Source: Eutrophocola sp965662685
GTDB taxonomy: Bacteria; Pseudomonadota; Gammaproteobacteria; Pseudomonadales; Pseudohongiellaceae
DNA length: 64,000 bases
NCBI GenBank assembly: GCA_965662685.1
Contig: CBFIIQ010000011.1
Location: 13,572 to 77,571, forward strand
Direction: 5' to 3'
The notes beneath the pieces were generated by a model, which was not told the origin of the DNA, did not search any database, and was given only the letters and a program-made list of their open reading frames with translations. Positions 17,057 through 26,608 of the stretch are shown here, in pieces. The translations under genes and the position numbers were made by a program. Positions within the stretch are counted from its first letter, which is position 1, and the number at the start of each line of letters is the position of its first letter.

Positions 17057-20000
17057 TCAGCTGGTTGCCGGAACCTCAAAGTCACGCCTTGCCGGGATGT
17101 TGATATTCTTGCCTTTCATGTCTTCAAGAATAACGTAGAGGCAGGGGATCAGCAGCAGGGTAATGATTGTGGCAAATACAATACCAAAGGCCATCGAGGT
17201 AGCCATTGGAATCAGGAACTGCGCCTGCATGCTGGTTTCTGTCAGGATTGGTAGCAAGCCGAAAAATGTCGTCAGGGACGTTAGCAAAATAGCACGGAAA
17301 CGACGTGCTCCGCCTTTCACCACAGCGCTCACCACATCATCGCCTTTTTCAACGGCCTTGTTTACAAAATTCACCAGAATAATACTGTCGTTCACCACAA
17401 CACCCGACAGTGCAATAATACCCAGGAAGGAAAGAAAATTGACCGGAATGCCTACCACCAGGTGACCAATAATGGCACCCACCATACCAAATGGAATCAC
17501 ACCCATGATAATCACGGGCTGGGTATATGAACGCAGGGGGATTGCCAACAGGGCATAGATGCCGAATATTGCGAAGATCATACCTCTAACCATGTCCTCA
17601 ATAATGCTGGACTGCTCTGCAGTGCCACCATCTTCTCTATAATCAACACTTGGGAAGCGCGATTTTAATTCTGGGAAAAAGTTATTCTTGATTTCGTTAT
17701 TGACCACGTTGGGTTCTACCATGGATTCAATAATGTCAGCGTTCACTGCTACTGAGCGCTCACCATCCACTCTGTTGATGCGGGCATAACCAGGCTGCAT
17801 ATTGAAATCTGCAATAGAAGAGAAGGGCACAGTGTCTCCCTCAGTGGTGCGAATATACATATCTTCCAGGTCGCCAATAGAGACGCGTTCCTCTTCAGGA
17901 TAACGCACCATCACGCGTACTTCGTCATCACCGCGCTGCAGGCGCTGTGCTTGAGAGCCGTAAAAAGCATTGCGTACCTGGGTGGACAGATCATTCAGGG
18001 TGAAGCCCATGATTTCGGCACGTGGCAGTAACTGCAACCTAAGTTCATCCTTGCTGCTAACTGCTTCATTCTTGATATTGATCAGGCCGTTAAAGGTACG
18101 CAGTTTAGCCTCAAGTTCACCAGCAGCGGCAGTCAATTCGGCGGGGTTGTTGCTCACCAATTGGTAGGAAATGGGATTGCCACCAAAGACGGTGCCAGAG
18201 GAAAAGGTAAGCGTCTTGAGCCCGGGCATATTGCCTACATAATTTTCAAGATACTGGGTCAACAGATCCGACTCTATCTGGCTGGGAACATCCTTATCCA
18301 TTTCAATAGCTGCTGTACCTGAGGAGGCACCGCTACCGACAATGATTACGTGATCAACAATGTTGGTAGAAATTTCGCCAGTTTCACTATCAAGAAACTC
18401 AAACTTTCCATCCAGTGAAAGAGCGGCATCTTCAAGTTTGTCCATCACTGCCCGGGTTTGTTGTTCAGGGCTGCCTTCTACCATAGTGACATTGGCGCGA
18501 ATAACATCAGCCGGTATTTCAGGTAAAAATACGATACGTACCACACCACCAGCCAACAGGCCGACAGTAATAATGAACATGCCGATAAAACTGGTGAAAG
18601 TGATGTATCGATTTCTGATGCTTTTTTCAACCAGAGGCACATAGATGCTGCGCACAAAATGATCCAGACGCGCATTGACGCGGGCGGGTATCTTGTTGAA
18701 CCAGCTGGCAGGATTGGGTTTGCCAAAATGAACCAGATGAGAAGGCAATATCAGCTTTGATTCGACCAGTGAGAATACCAGGCAAAGAATCACTACCCAG
18801 CCAATGGACTCAGTAAAGGCCGCAGCAAATCCGCTAATCATCAGCAGCGGTAAAAAGGCAACGATAGTGGTGAGAACGCCAAAGGTGGCAGGCAAGGCAA
18901 CGCGATTCGCACCATGTACAATACTCTGAATACTATGACCATATTTGTCCATACTGTGATGTGCACTTTCCCCAATAATAATGGCGTCATCCACTACAAT
19001 CCCCAGCACCATAATAAAGCCGAACAAGCTCAGCATATTCAAATCGAGGCCAACCGCGGGCATCATGGCAAAGGCTCCGAGAAAAGAAATTGGGATGCCA
19101 ACGACTACCCAGAATGCCAGTTTGATCTCGAGGAAGATGCTGAGAATGATGAAAACAAGGAAAGCTCCCATCAGCAGGTTGGTGGTCATCAGATCAAGAC
19201 GGTCTCTCAGGTAATAGGAAGAATCTGCCCATACATCGAGGCTAATTCCTTCCGGTAGCGTCTGTTTGCGTTCTTCAACAAAATTACGGGCGGCTTCTGT
19301 AACCTGCAGCATATTCTGGTTGCTTGTGGTGAGTACTGTCAGGCTGATGGAAGGTTTGCCATCAAAGCGGGCATAGGTTTCGGTATCTTCAAAGCCGTCA
19401 ATAATGGTGGCTATATCACCCAGTGTTAAAATAGTGCCATCGGTTGAGGTGAGCAGGACTATTTTGTCAAAATCATGATAATCGTAGGCAAGGGCCTGGG
19501 TTCGCACCAGGATTTCGCCCCCCTGGGTGTCAATAGAGCCTGCCGGCAGATCCAGTGAAGAAGCGCGAATACGCTGGGCAATCTGATCCAGGGAAAGACC
19601 GTATTTGAGTAGAGTGTTTTCCGAGACTTCAATGCCTATTTCGTAAGGGCGATCACCTGCCATGCGGACAGAGGTCACGTCACTCAGCTCAAGCAGTTCA
19701 TCCCTTAATTCCTGTGCCAGTTCTTTCTGGCTTACCGGATCAATATCACCATAGACTTCAATACGCAGAGCATCATTGCGCAACAGTGTGCGGCTTACCG
19801 AGGCGGGTTCCGCATCTACCGGGAAATTGAAAATGCCATCTACCCGGGTTTTAACATCGTTGAGCACCTCGTTAATATCATAGGACTCATCTACTTCAAG
19901 CGTTACTGAACCGCTTCCTTCCTGGGAAATCGAGCGTACATCAGTAATACCATCTACGTCTTCTACGGCCTCTTCCAGAAGAATAATGATGCCTTTCTCA

Positions 20001-20197
20001 ACATCGGCAGGAGTGGCGCCGGGATAGGCCATCGATACCTGGATAGTGTTGATGTCAAAATCTGGCATCGCCTTTTTAGTAATCGTATAGATAGAAAACA
20101 GACCTGCCATGATGATAATGATCATCAGCAGGTTCGCTGCTACATGATTATTGGCAAACCATGAGATTAAGCCTTTTTCTTCTTCTAATTCTGACAT
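17057..20197 (-). CDS. RND efflux transporter permease (AcrB/HAE-type)
   Basis: A 1046-residue proton-driven pump of the inner membrane with the usual twelve-helix, two-repeat layout. Helix 1 is near residues 18-36. Periplasmic porter loops lie between helices 1-2 and 7-8. The helix-4 proton relay is intact: FIMVLGIVVDDAIIIGE holds the Asp pair. The second-half counterpart LGIIALSGVVVNDSIILVNF has Asn-Asp. It is 42 bp downstream of its adaptor gene on the same strand. The sequence style (LEEAVEDVDGITDVRS) resembles the MexF/TriC-like or unclassified HAE2 groups rather than AcrB itself, so substrates are open. No outer-membrane partner is adjacent; the TolC-type gene at 31456 belongs to another operon. 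Confidence 0.92.
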   Translation of the reverse strand: MSELEEEKGLISWFANNHVAANLLMIIIIMAGLFSIYTITKKAMPDFDINTIQVSMAYPGATPADVEKGIIILLEEAVEDVDGITDVRSISQEGSGSVTLEVDESYDINEVLNDVKTRVDGIFNFPVDAEPASVSRTLLRNDALRIEVYGDIDPVSQKELAQELRDELLELSDVTSVRMAGDRPYEIGIEVSENTLLKYGLSLDQIAQRIRASSLDLPAGSIDTQGGEILVRTQALAYDYHDFDKIVLLTSTDGTILTLGDIATIIDGFEDTETYARFDGKPSISLTVLTTSNQNMLQVTEAARNFVEERKQTLPEGISLDVWADSSYYLRDRLDLMTTNLLMGAFLVFIILSIFLEIKLAFWVVVGIPISFLGAFAMMPAVGLDLNMLSLFGFIMVLGIVVDDAIIIGESAHHSMDKYGHSIQSIVHGANRVALPATFGVLTTIVAFLPLLMISGFAAAFTESIGWVVILCLVFSLVESKLILPSHLVHFGKPNPASWFNKIPARVNARLDHFVRSIYVPLVEKSIRNRYITFTSFIGMFIITVGLLAGGVVRIVFLPEIPADVIRANVTMVEGSPEQQTRAVMDKLEDAALSLDGKFEFLDSETGEISTNIVDHVIIVGSGASSGTAAIEMDKDVPSQIESDLLTQYLENYVGNMPGLKTLTFSSGTVFGGNPISYQLVSNNPAELTAAAGELEAKLRTFNGLINIKNEAVSSKDELRLQLLPRAEIMGFTLNDLSTQVRNAFYGSQAQRLQRGDDEVRVMVRYPEEERVSIGDLEDMYIRTTEGDTVPFSSIADFNMQPGYARINRVDGERSVAVNADIIESMVEPNVVNNEIKNNFFPELKSRFPSVDYREDGGTAEQSSIIEDMVRGMIFAIFGIYALLAIPLRSYTQPVIIMGVIPFGMVGAIIGHLVVGIPVNFLSFLGIIALSGVVVNDSIILVNFVNKAVEKGDDVVSAVVKGGARRFRAILLTSLTTFFGLLPILTETSMQAQFLIPMATSMAFGIVFATIITLLLIPCLYVILEDMKGKNINIPARRDFEVPATS

Positions 20198-20239
20198 GTT
20201 CGATGAAGCCTGTTTTTAACGATTGATAGTGTTTTAACC

Positions 20240-21460
20240 TTACTTGATGGCCTGAACGGTTTGGACCATGCCTTCCATTTCCTTGATCTGAACCGGTGAA
20301 CCATTAAGAGGATTTTCGAGGCGGGTGAGGATGACACGGTCACCATTTTCCAGGCCTGATGAAATGTAGACGTCATCGCCATTAATGGTGAGGACTTCAA
20401 CTGTTTTAGGTCTCAGTCTGCCTTCTGCATCGGCTGTCCAGATTACATTATTGGCCTGAAGTGTATAGCGTGGCAGAACAATCACGTCTTCAAGCAGGCG
20501 GCCGCGAATTGTCGCGTTCACATAGGTGCCGATTCTTAAAGGTTCATCATTCCACTCATTATTCTGGCTGGTCAGATTGTATGGGTCTGCAATCTGCACG
20601 ACACTAAAGAGGACACGGGTCCGAGTATCCAGTACACCTTCAGTGCGGGATAGTTTGCCGGTCCAGTGATAATCCTGATTGCCGATTCGACTCACCAGGT
20701 CAACTTCCACTGCATTTCCCATGTTATCTGCGGCACTCAGATTGTCGGTGTGAGAAGGCAGGTCAAGGAAGGCGATTTTGGTCTCCGGTATCGGAAGCCT
20801 GACTTCTGCATAATCTACGGCAAACGTTTCTGCTATCGATGCGCCAGTTGTAACATATTGTCCAATATCGGTGTTTTTGCTGCTAACGAGACCGTTATAA
20901 GGTGCAATGATAGTCGTTTTGTTCAGATCAGAGACAGCCTGATCGAGGTCAGCCTGAGCCGATTCCAGTCTTGCCACAGCTTCCTGTAACTGGGGTTTAC
21001 GTAAATAAAGCTCTTTTGCCCTGATTCGAGACTGCTGCTCAGCTGTCATACGGTCCCATTCGCGCTGAGCAACATCTGCCTGGCCTTTTTCCTGTTCCAG
21101 CAGGCTTTTAGCGGAGGCCACTGATGCCTGTGCACGGCTCACTGCAGCGCGATAATTCTGGTCATCCAGCTTGATCAGGACGTCACCTTTGTTGAAAAAA
21201 CCACCAGCGACAAAGGACGGGGATACTTCAACTACGCGGCCAGCAACTTCAGACACCAGGTTGGTTTGCGTGCGCGGGGCAACAGTGCCCTGGGATGAAA
21301 CCGAGATATAGGCATCCTCAACAGTCACCGTCATTGCATCAACCACAACCGAGAGCTGCTGCGGTTCATTCTGCTCGGCATCCGGGCGTCCCGCACGCAG
21401 CATTATTGCGATAGCAATTGAAGCCAGGATAATGAGGAATGGCAGGAGCTTTTTCAGCAT
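20240..21460 (-). CDS. RND efflux periplasmic adaptor (membrane fusion protein)
   Basis: A 406-residue adaptor that bridges the permease to an outer-membrane channel. It has an N-terminal membrane anchor (MLKKLLPFLIILASIAIAIM). A lipoyl-like strand pair follows (VSSQGTVAPRTQTNLVSEVA, GRVVEVSPSF). The alpha-hairpin is at about 100-170 (RAAVSRAQASVASAKSLLEQ). The second half of the lipoyl domain reads IIAPYNGLVSSKNTDIGQYV, followed by beta-barrel and membrane-proximal regions. AAAGGA lies upstream of the ATG. It is first in the operon, with the permease after it. Upstream at 21640-21657 lies a perfect 18-bp palindrome that could be the operator controlling the pump. Confidence 0.92.
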   Translation of the reverse strand: MLKKLLPFLIILASIAIAIMLRAGRPDAEQNEPQQLSVVVDAMTVTVEDAYISVSSQGTVAPRTQTNLVSEVAGRVVEVSPSFVAGGFFNKGDVLIKLDDQNYRAAVSRAQASVASAKSLLEQEKGQADVAQREWDRMTAEQQSRIRAKELYLRKPQLQEAVARLESAQADLDQAVSDLNKTTIIAPYNGLVSSKNTDIGQYVTTGASIAETFAVDYAEVRLPIPETKIAFLDLPSHTDNLSAADNMGNAVEVDLVSRIGNQDYHWTGKLSRTEGVLDTRTRVLFSVVQIADPYNLTSQNNEWNDEPLRIGTYVNATIRGRLLEDVIVLPRYTLQANNVIWTADAEGRLRPKTVEVLTINGDDVYISSGLENGDRVILTRLENPLNGSPVQIKEMEGMVQTVQAIK

Positions 21461-21572
21461 GGATATGATCCTTTAATAGTATTTATTGCTGCTTGGTCAA
21501 AATAGGGCTGTTGTAGCAAAGAAAACATTTTATCAACATCTTGTCGCTGCATCGTCGCGCTGGTATCACAGG

Positions 21573-21585
21573 NNNNNNNNNNNNN
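21573..21585. other. Assembly gap (13 N), intergenic
   Basis: Thirteen undetermined bases in the upstream region of the RND operon. They may hide promoter elements. Confidence 0.99.
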
Positions 21586-21639
21586 TATACACATTACGTT
21601 CAAGCATCTGATGCAGTTCACTTTTTATTGAAAAAAATA

Positions 21640-21657
21640 AATGACTCGCGAGTCATT
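21640..21657. promoter_or_regulatory. Perfect 18-bp palindrome, candidate TetR-type operator
   Basis: AATGACTCGCGAGTCATT is fully self-complementary, with no spacer, and lies 180 bp before the RND adaptor start. Spacerless palindromes with a CGCG centre are common for TetR-family repressors that control efflux pumps. No tetR gene is adjacent. The regulator and the promoter position are therefore unknown, and assignment to the pump is an inference from position. Confidence 0.55.
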
Positions 21658-21768
21658 ATTTGCGAAAGCGATCTTACTCGCAGTAGTGGGCAGAAGCAAT
21701 GGGAAAAGCTCTGCACAATGTGGAAAGAAAATGAAATGAAAGCTGAAGTTGCGTCTGCAACAGAGGTT

Positions 21769-22353
21769 TTAGTGCAGTGCTGCACGTAATGGTAATTCAC
21801 GAACTATAGCAGCTTCGATTTCCAGCAGTTCATCAAGGCGGGGAATTATCATTGCTTCTGAAAAGTAGCTTTTAGCCAGTGACAGAAACAATTGATAGTG
21901 GCGGCTTTCGGAATCTGTGATGGCAAGGTAGAAACGCTTTAGTTTCGGGTCCTCACCCTCCGGCAAGGCCCGGGCAATCATGCCGAAGCGTTCTGCCCCC
22001 CGCGCTTCAACGATACTGGCAATGAGCAAACGATCCAGCATATAGGCTTCTTTACCCTTGTCCATGGCCTTGTGCAGTNNNNNNNNNNNNNNNNNNNNNN
22101 NNNNNNNNNNNNNNNNNNNNNNNNNNNNNNNNNNNNNNNNNNNNNNNNNNNNNNNNNNNNNNNNNNNNNNNNNNNNNNNNNNNNNNNNNNNNNNNNNNNN
22201 NNNNNNNNNNNNNNNNNNNNNNNNNNNNNNNNNNNNNNNNNNNNNNNNNNNNNNNNNNNNNNNNNNNNNNNNNNNNNNNNNNNNNNNNNNNNNNNNNNNN
22301 NNNNNNNNNNNNNNNNNTGCGCTGGAGGAGACTTGCTTTAATGAGAAATCCAT
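21769..22353 (-). CDS. miaE: MiaE-type tRNA-(2-methylthio-N6-isopentenyl)adenosine hydroxylase, interrupted by a gap
   Basis: Ferritin-like diiron enzyme that hydroxylates the ms2i6A base next to the tRNA anticodon. The visible C-terminal half has DRLLIASIVEARGAERFGMI and FYLAITDSESRHYQLFL. These two helices carry the E..ER and E..H metal-ligand patterns of MiaE. The first half, including the other ligands, is lost in the 239-base N run (22079-22317). With that gap length the frame joins 12 N-terminal residues to the rest, giving 194 codons, close to family length. The true start is therefore uncertain. It begins nine bases after the desaturase stop, suggesting one transcript. Confidence 0.78.
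   Translation of the reverse strand: MDFSLKQVSSSAXXXXXXXXXXXXXXXXXXXXXXXXXXXXXXXXXXXXXXXXXXXXXXXXXXXXXXXXXXXXXXXXXXXXXXXXXXXXXXXXLHKAMDKGKEAYMLDRLLIASIVEARGAERFGMIARALPEGEDPKLKRFYLAITDSESRHYQLFLSLAKSYFSEAMIIPRLDELLEIEAAIVRELPLRAALH
22079..22317. other. Assembly gap (239 N) inside miaE
   Basis: Undetermined bases covering the N-terminal half of miaE, including half of the expected diiron ligands. Confidence 0.99.
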
Positions 22354-22362
22354 TTCTCTTGT

Positions 22363-23541
22363 TTAAACAGACTGGGGGGCTGGTGTTGGCAGACAGGTAA
22401 AAGTATTCAGCAGAGCCTGCCAGCTACGACGTTTTCCTTCCAGTTCAATTTTTAACAGACGGTAACGTTGACGCAGACTTTCAGCATCAAGATCATGAAA
22501 CTTTTCATGTAAGTCGGTGGATAGCTGCGCAGACTTGGCCTGATACCACTGCTGTTTGAGTTCGGCCCAGTGATTCAGGGTTTCCACCAGCTGGTTATAT
22601 TCAGATTCGAGTTTTTCGCGCCACGAAGGGGAGTCGATCACTTTTTCACAGGTGATCAGGGCATGATTGTATTGCACCTGCAGGCGTTTCAGTTCCTGCC
22701 GGTAAACCGAGCATTGGCGCAGGTTATAGGTAAGACCAATCCAGGAGCAGAACTTGATCAGCCACTTGGTGGGATCCCAGTGATACCACTTGATACCATT
22801 ACGATAGTCCCAGGCGAAGGTGTGATGGTAGTTGTGATAACCCTCGCCAAAAGTAAATAATGAAATAAACCAGTTGTCACGGGCAGTTTGTTGCGGGTCA
22901 TAGTCCCGACTGCCCCAGATATGCGCCGCTGAATTGATCAGGTAAGTAAAGTGCTGACTGAGCACCAGACGCAGGAATCCAGCCAGCAGCAAACTTGCCC
23001 AGATATCACCATGAATAAAGCCAATGAGAACTGGTAAGCCGATATTCATTATTAGTAGCAAGACCAGATAATGTTTGCGCTGCCAGATCAGAATGGGATC
23101 GGCCAGCAGATCCTCCACATTACTGGTGTCCTCTTTAGTGCTGTCAAAATCCCGAATCATCCATTCAAAATGGGAATACCAGAATCCTTTACCTGCGCAA
23201 TAGGGGTCTTTGTCATTGTCATCTACATACAGATGATGACGGCGGTGATCAGAGGCCCAGGTAATACAGTCATTCTGTAAGGCACAGGCTCCGCCAAGGG
23301 CGAAAATAAACTTCAGAACTGGATGAGCCTGATAGGCTTTATGAGACCAGAGCCGGTGATAGCCAGCGGTAATAGACATCTCGCAAAAAATTAACAATGC
23401 CAGACACCAGACCCATTCATACAGGTCATAGCCATAATTTATGCCATACCAGGGCACCAGAGTAAGCACGGCGAGAACAGGTATTCCGAGGACGGCAAGG
23501 TTTAACCAGCGAATCGGGGGGTTGGGACTTTGGGAAGCCAT
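22363..23541 (-). CDS. Membrane acyl-CoA/acyl-lipid delta-9-type fatty acid desaturase
   Basis: A 392-residue integral-membrane diiron desaturase. The three histidine boxes are intact: HRLWSH (62-67), HRRHH (99-103) and HNYHH (236-240). Four hydrophobic segments surround them (about 13-30, 41-58, 155-178, 181-194). The family core ends near residue 290. The last hundred residues are an extra helical, coiled-coil-like tail rich in Glu, Gln and Arg (RQELKRLQVQYNHALI). The enzyme should introduce a double bond into saturated acyl chains, adjusting membrane fluidity. miaE follows nine bases downstream. The function of the tail is unknown. Confidence 0.9.
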   Translation of the reverse strand: MASQSPNPPIRWLNLAVLGIPVLAVLTLVPWYGINYGYDLYEWVWCLALLIFCEMSITAGYHRLWSHKAYQAHPVLKFIFALGGACALQNDCITWASDHRRHHLYVDDNDKDPYCAGKGFWYSHFEWMIRDFDSTKEDTSNVEDLLADPILIWQRKHYLVLLLIMNIGLPVLIGFIHGDIWASLLLAGFLRLVLSQHFTYLINSAAHIWGSRDYDPQQTARDNWFISLFTFGEGYHNYHHTFAWDYRNGIKWYHWDPTKWLIKFCSWIGLTYNLRQCSVYRQELKRLQVQYNHALITCEKVIDSPSWREKLESEYNQLVETLNHWAELKQQWYQAKSAQLSTDLHEKFHDLDAESLRQRYRLLKIELEGKRRSWQALLNTFTCLPTPAPQSV

Positions 23542-23721
23542 AAGAGATGTTTTCTTCCGTAAATGGATGGACTGCTACTTTTCAGGTGAAATTATTACAG
23601 ATAAGTCGTAGCAATAAAACCGCTTGATGACTTTTAGAAATTTGGGCTTTGGATCGAATAGCAATTGATGATCCGCTATACTGCCGGAGTTTCGCCAAGC
23701 TGTGTTTTTTCTGGAGAATTT

Positions 23722-25923
23722 ATGTCGGAGCTAAAATCAATAGCTGAAGTTCAGTGTTTCAGGGAAAAATCCTCAACCTTGCGCCGTTACATTTCACAGG
23801 TCTTGCTGGGGGCGGGCAGTAATCTGATACTGGCTGGGCAGGTCTATTCCCAGCAGCAGTCTGTTGAGGAGATCATTGTCGAGGATACTGGTCGTAGCCC
23901 CTACCTGATTGATGAATCCTCTATTGGAAAATTTACCGAACCATTGCTGGACACGCCGCAGTCGGTGACGACTATCTCTGCAGAGCTGATGGAAGACCGC
24001 AATGCCATGAGCCTGGATGATGCCTTGCGCAATGTGCCTGGTATCACCCTCGGTGCCGGAGAGTTCAGTTGGCAGGGCAATAACCCGAATATTCGGGGCT
24101 TCTCGTCCCGCAATGACATGTTTCTGGACGGCATGCGGGACCTGGGTAGCTATGCCCGTGATCCATTTAATCTGGATACTGTTGAGGTTCTGCTGGGTTC
24201 ATCCTCCATGGTATTTGGGCGCGGTTCCACGGGGGGGGTGATCAACCAGAGCACCAAAAAACCGGTACAGCAGGAATTACGCAAACTGCATATGAATTTT
24301 GGCAACGCCAACACCAAAAGAATTACGGCTGATTTTAACCAGCCGCTGGATCTTGGTGGTGATGCCGCCTTTCGCGTCAATCTGCTTGGTCATAAAGCCG
24401 ACGTTCCGGGACGTGATGTTGTGGAAACCGAACGCTATGGCGTGGCTCCCAGCCTCAGTCTTGCATTGGGAAATGCCACACAGCTGACGCTCAACTATAT
24501 GCACCTGCAAAGTGATAGTACGCCGGATTACGGCCTGCCATGGATTCAAGGTGAACCCGCTGCGGTGAACCGGGAAAATTTTTACGGTTTTGAAACTGAC
24601 TATCTGGAGACCCGGGCCGATGTCAGCTCAATAATTCTGGATCATCGTTTTAACGAGGCGTTTTCCCTGAATACCCAGTTGCGCCATGCGGATTATTCGC
24701 GCAGCAGTTTTATTACCGAGCCCCAGGTAGGACCTGGAGTGACTCGCAGTGATGCTCCAGAGTCCGTTACCGTTTACCGAATGATTTTTACCGGTGACAG
24801 TAATGAGCGCATGCTCCAGGGCCAGGTCAATCTGCGTGCGGATTTTACTACCGGCTTGATTGAACACACGGTTATTAGCGGGATTGAATCTGCCGAAGAA
24901 TCGTCTGACCCGGCCTTTGGCTTTGCCTCGCAAACCCCCTATTTTGATTACGGCATTGCTGTGCCAACCACGAATCTGGCAAACCCTGGTGGTTCCTATA
25001 ACGGCATGACGGCGACCCGTCTGCGATCCGATGCCAGTAGTGACACACTGGCGGCTTATTTTCTCGACACCATAAAATTTGGCGATCGGTGGCAGCTTAG
25101 TCTGGGTCTGCGCCGGGATCGCTTTACCAACAACTATACAGAATATCGTTTTGATGTTGACGGCACCCAGGCCAGCAGTGGGCAGGTAATTACCAAGGAT
25201 ATTGAGACCAGTTATCGCACCGCTTTGGTTTATAAGCCAGTAGCAGATGGCACCATTTATCTGGGATGGGGTACCTCCTTTAACCCTTCCGGCGAATCAC
25301 TTTCTTTCGTCAGTAGCGGTCGTGCTCTGACCACCAGTAATATTTTCCTCGAGCCGGAGGAAAATGAAAGCCTGGAACTGGGGTCCAAATGGAATCTGCT
25401 GAATGATCGTCTGCAGCTGGATGCTGCCTTATTCAGGATCACCAAGAAAAATGCCCGGGTTTCTGACCCACTTAATCCGGGTTTCAATACCCTGGCGGGA
25501 GAACAGGAAATTAACGGATTTTCTGTCAATCTAAGTGGTGGCCTGGGAGAAATTCTTCATTTCACCACAGGTTATACCCGGCTGGATGACAAGCAGGAAA
25601 ACCTGCTGACAGGTAATACCGGCAGGATGGACAATGTGGCAGAGAACTCCTTTTCCTTCTGGATTAACTGGGCCCAGGGAGAGCGGCTTGATTACGGTAT
25701 TGGTACCCGTTATCTGGATGAAAGGGTTGTTAACAACAGTAAATTTGCCGGAGATTACTGGGCATTGGATGCGATGATGAAATATCAGTATTCCGATAAC
25801 ATCACCATCAAGGTGAATCTGACCAATCTTACTGATGAGTATTATTTCGATCAGTTGCATCCCTGGCATGTCGTTCCCGGGCCAGGTATTGGCGGCGTAT
25901 TTGCCATTAATCTGGATTACTGA
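23722..25923 (+). CDS. TonB-dependent siderophore receptor (PiuA/Fiu-like)
   Basis: A 733-residue outer-membrane receptor. A signal-like N-terminus (hydrophobic VLLGAGSNLILAGQVYS) is followed by a TonB-box-like EEIIVED. The plug domain has TPQSVTTISAELMEDRNAMS, DALRNVPGITLGAGE, FLDGMRDLGSY and VEVLLGSSSMVFGRGSTGG. The beta-barrel runs to a C-terminus ending in an aromatic residue (FAINLDY). The start at 23722 is preferred because TGGAGA lies seven bases upstream; an in-frame ATG at 23665 has no such site. The next gene encodes a PiuC-type hydroxylase four bases on. That pairing is known for piuA-piuC in Pseudomonas and fiu-ybiX in Escherichia coli, supporting uptake of ferric catecholates. 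I see no convincing Fur box. Confidence 0.9.
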   Translation: MSELKSIAEVQCFREKSSTLRRYISQVLLGAGSNLILAGQVYSQQQSVEEIIVEDTGRSPYLIDESSIGKFTEPLLDTPQSVTTISAELMEDRNAMSLDDALRNVPGITLGAGEFSWQGNNPNIRGFSSRNDMFLDGMRDLGSYARDPFNLDTVEVLLGSSSMVFGRGSTGGVINQSTKKPVQQELRKLHMNFGNANTKRITADFNQPLDLGGDAAFRVNLLGHKADVPGRDVVETERYGVAPSLSLALGNATQLTLNYMHLQSDSTPDYGLPWIQGEPAAVNRENFYGFETDYLETRADVSSIILDHRFNEAFSLNTQLRHADYSRSSFITEPQVGPGVTRSDAPESVTVYRMIFTGDSNERMLQGQVNLRADFTTGLIEHTVISGIESAEESSDPAFGFASQTPYFDYGIAVPTTNLANPGGSYNGMTATRLRSDASSDTLAAYFLDTIKFGDRWQLSLGLRRDRFTNNYTEYRFDVDGTQASSGQVITKDIETSYRTALVYKPVADGTIYLGWGTSFNPSGESLSFVSSGRALTTSNIFLEPEENESLELGSKWNLLNDRLQLDAALFRITKKNARVSDPLNPGFNTLAGEQEINGFSVNLSGGLGEILHFTTGYTRLDDKQENLLTGNTGRMDNVAENSFSFWINWAQGERLDYGIGTRYLDERVVNNSKFAGDYWALDAMMKYQYSDNITIKVNLTNLTDEYYFDQLHPWHVVPGPGIGGVFAINLDY

Positions 25924-25927
25924 TTGT

Positions 25928-26608
25928 ATGATTCTGCACTTATCAGGGGTTTTAACTGGCGAGCAGGTAGAAACTTGCCGGTCACGATTGACCGACACAG
26001 ACTGGTCTGATGGTCGCGGCAGTGCAGGCTATTTATCGGCAGCGGTAAAATCGAATGCCCAGTTACCGGATAATCATCCGCTGGCCAGGGAACTTGGTGA
26101 AATCATCATCAGGGCGCTGGATGGCAATGCTATCTTTACTGCAGCCGCTCTGCCTTTGAAAATAGTGCCACCGCTGTTTAACTGTTATGAAAATGACGGC
26201 CATTATGGCAGACATATTGACGGAGCTATCCGGCCGGTGACGGGAACGCCTTACCGCGTTCGTACTGATCTTTCTGCTACCGTGTTTTTGTCAGATCCGG
26301 GAACTTATCGGGGTGGGGAACTTGTCATTGAAGACAGTAACAGGCCATCCGAAATCAAGCTGGCTGCTGGTGATATGATCCTTTATCCAGGCACCAGTAT
26401 TCATCACGTTAAACCGGTGACCAGTGGTAAGCGTCTGGCGGCTTTTTTCTGGATCCAGAGTATGGTGCGTAGTGACCATCAAAGAACCATGCTTTTTGAA
26501 TTGGACAATGCTATTCAGAAAATAGCAAAGGATTCGCCCGACCAGAGTGCCCTGACAAATCTGGCCGGCGTCTATCATAATTTGTTACGAGAATGGGCCG
26601 ATACCTGA
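25928..26608 (+). CDS. piuC: PiuC/YbiX-type PKHD Fe(II)/2-oxoglutarate-dependent hydroxylase
   Basis: A 226-residue dioxygenase with the jelly-roll metal site: His96 and Asp98 in YGRHIDGA, and His159 in the SIHHVKPVTSG motif. A basic residue (GKRLAAFFWIQ) sits at the 2-oxoglutarate site. The family signature AALPLKIVPPLFNCYENDGH is present. The ATG at 25928 is preferred over a longer upstream frame because it aligns with the family N-terminus (MILHLSGVLTGEQV). It lies four bases after the TonB receptor, and its stop overlaps the slyX start (TGATG). The linked receptor suggests a role in handling iron-siderophore complexes. The exact substrate of PiuC proteins is not established. Confidence 0.9.
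   Translation: MILHLSGVLTGEQVETCRSRLTDTDWSDGRGSAGYLSAAVKSNAQLPDNHPLARELGEIIIRALDGNAIFTAAALPLKIVPPLFNCYENDGHYGRHIDGAIRPVTGTPYRVRTDLSATVFLSDPGTYRGGELVIEDSNRPSEIKLAAGDMILYPGTSIHHVKPVTSGKRLAAFFWIQSMVRSDHQRTMLFELDNAIQKIAKDSPDQSALTNLAGVYHNLLREWADT

Larger units (their letters stand above)
21461..21768. other. 308-bp intergenic region between the RND operon and miaE
   Basis: Holds no convincing gene. It contains the 5' region of the RND adaptor gene, a 13-base N run (21573-21585), the 18-bp palindrome at 21640-21657 and the AT-rich block before it. A plus-strand frame across it includes the gap, matches no family and runs into miaE antisense, so I do not call it. Confidence 0.8.

Noticed and set aside
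21541..21789. Plus-strand open frame across the 13-N gap, upstream of the RND operon
   Set aside because: Depends on unknown bases, resembles no family including TetR regulators, and runs into miaE on the opposite strand.
25835..25927. Longer N-terminus for the PiuC-type hydroxylase
   Set aside because: Would overlap the TonB receptor and adds residues outside the family; the ATG at 25928 fits known N-termini.
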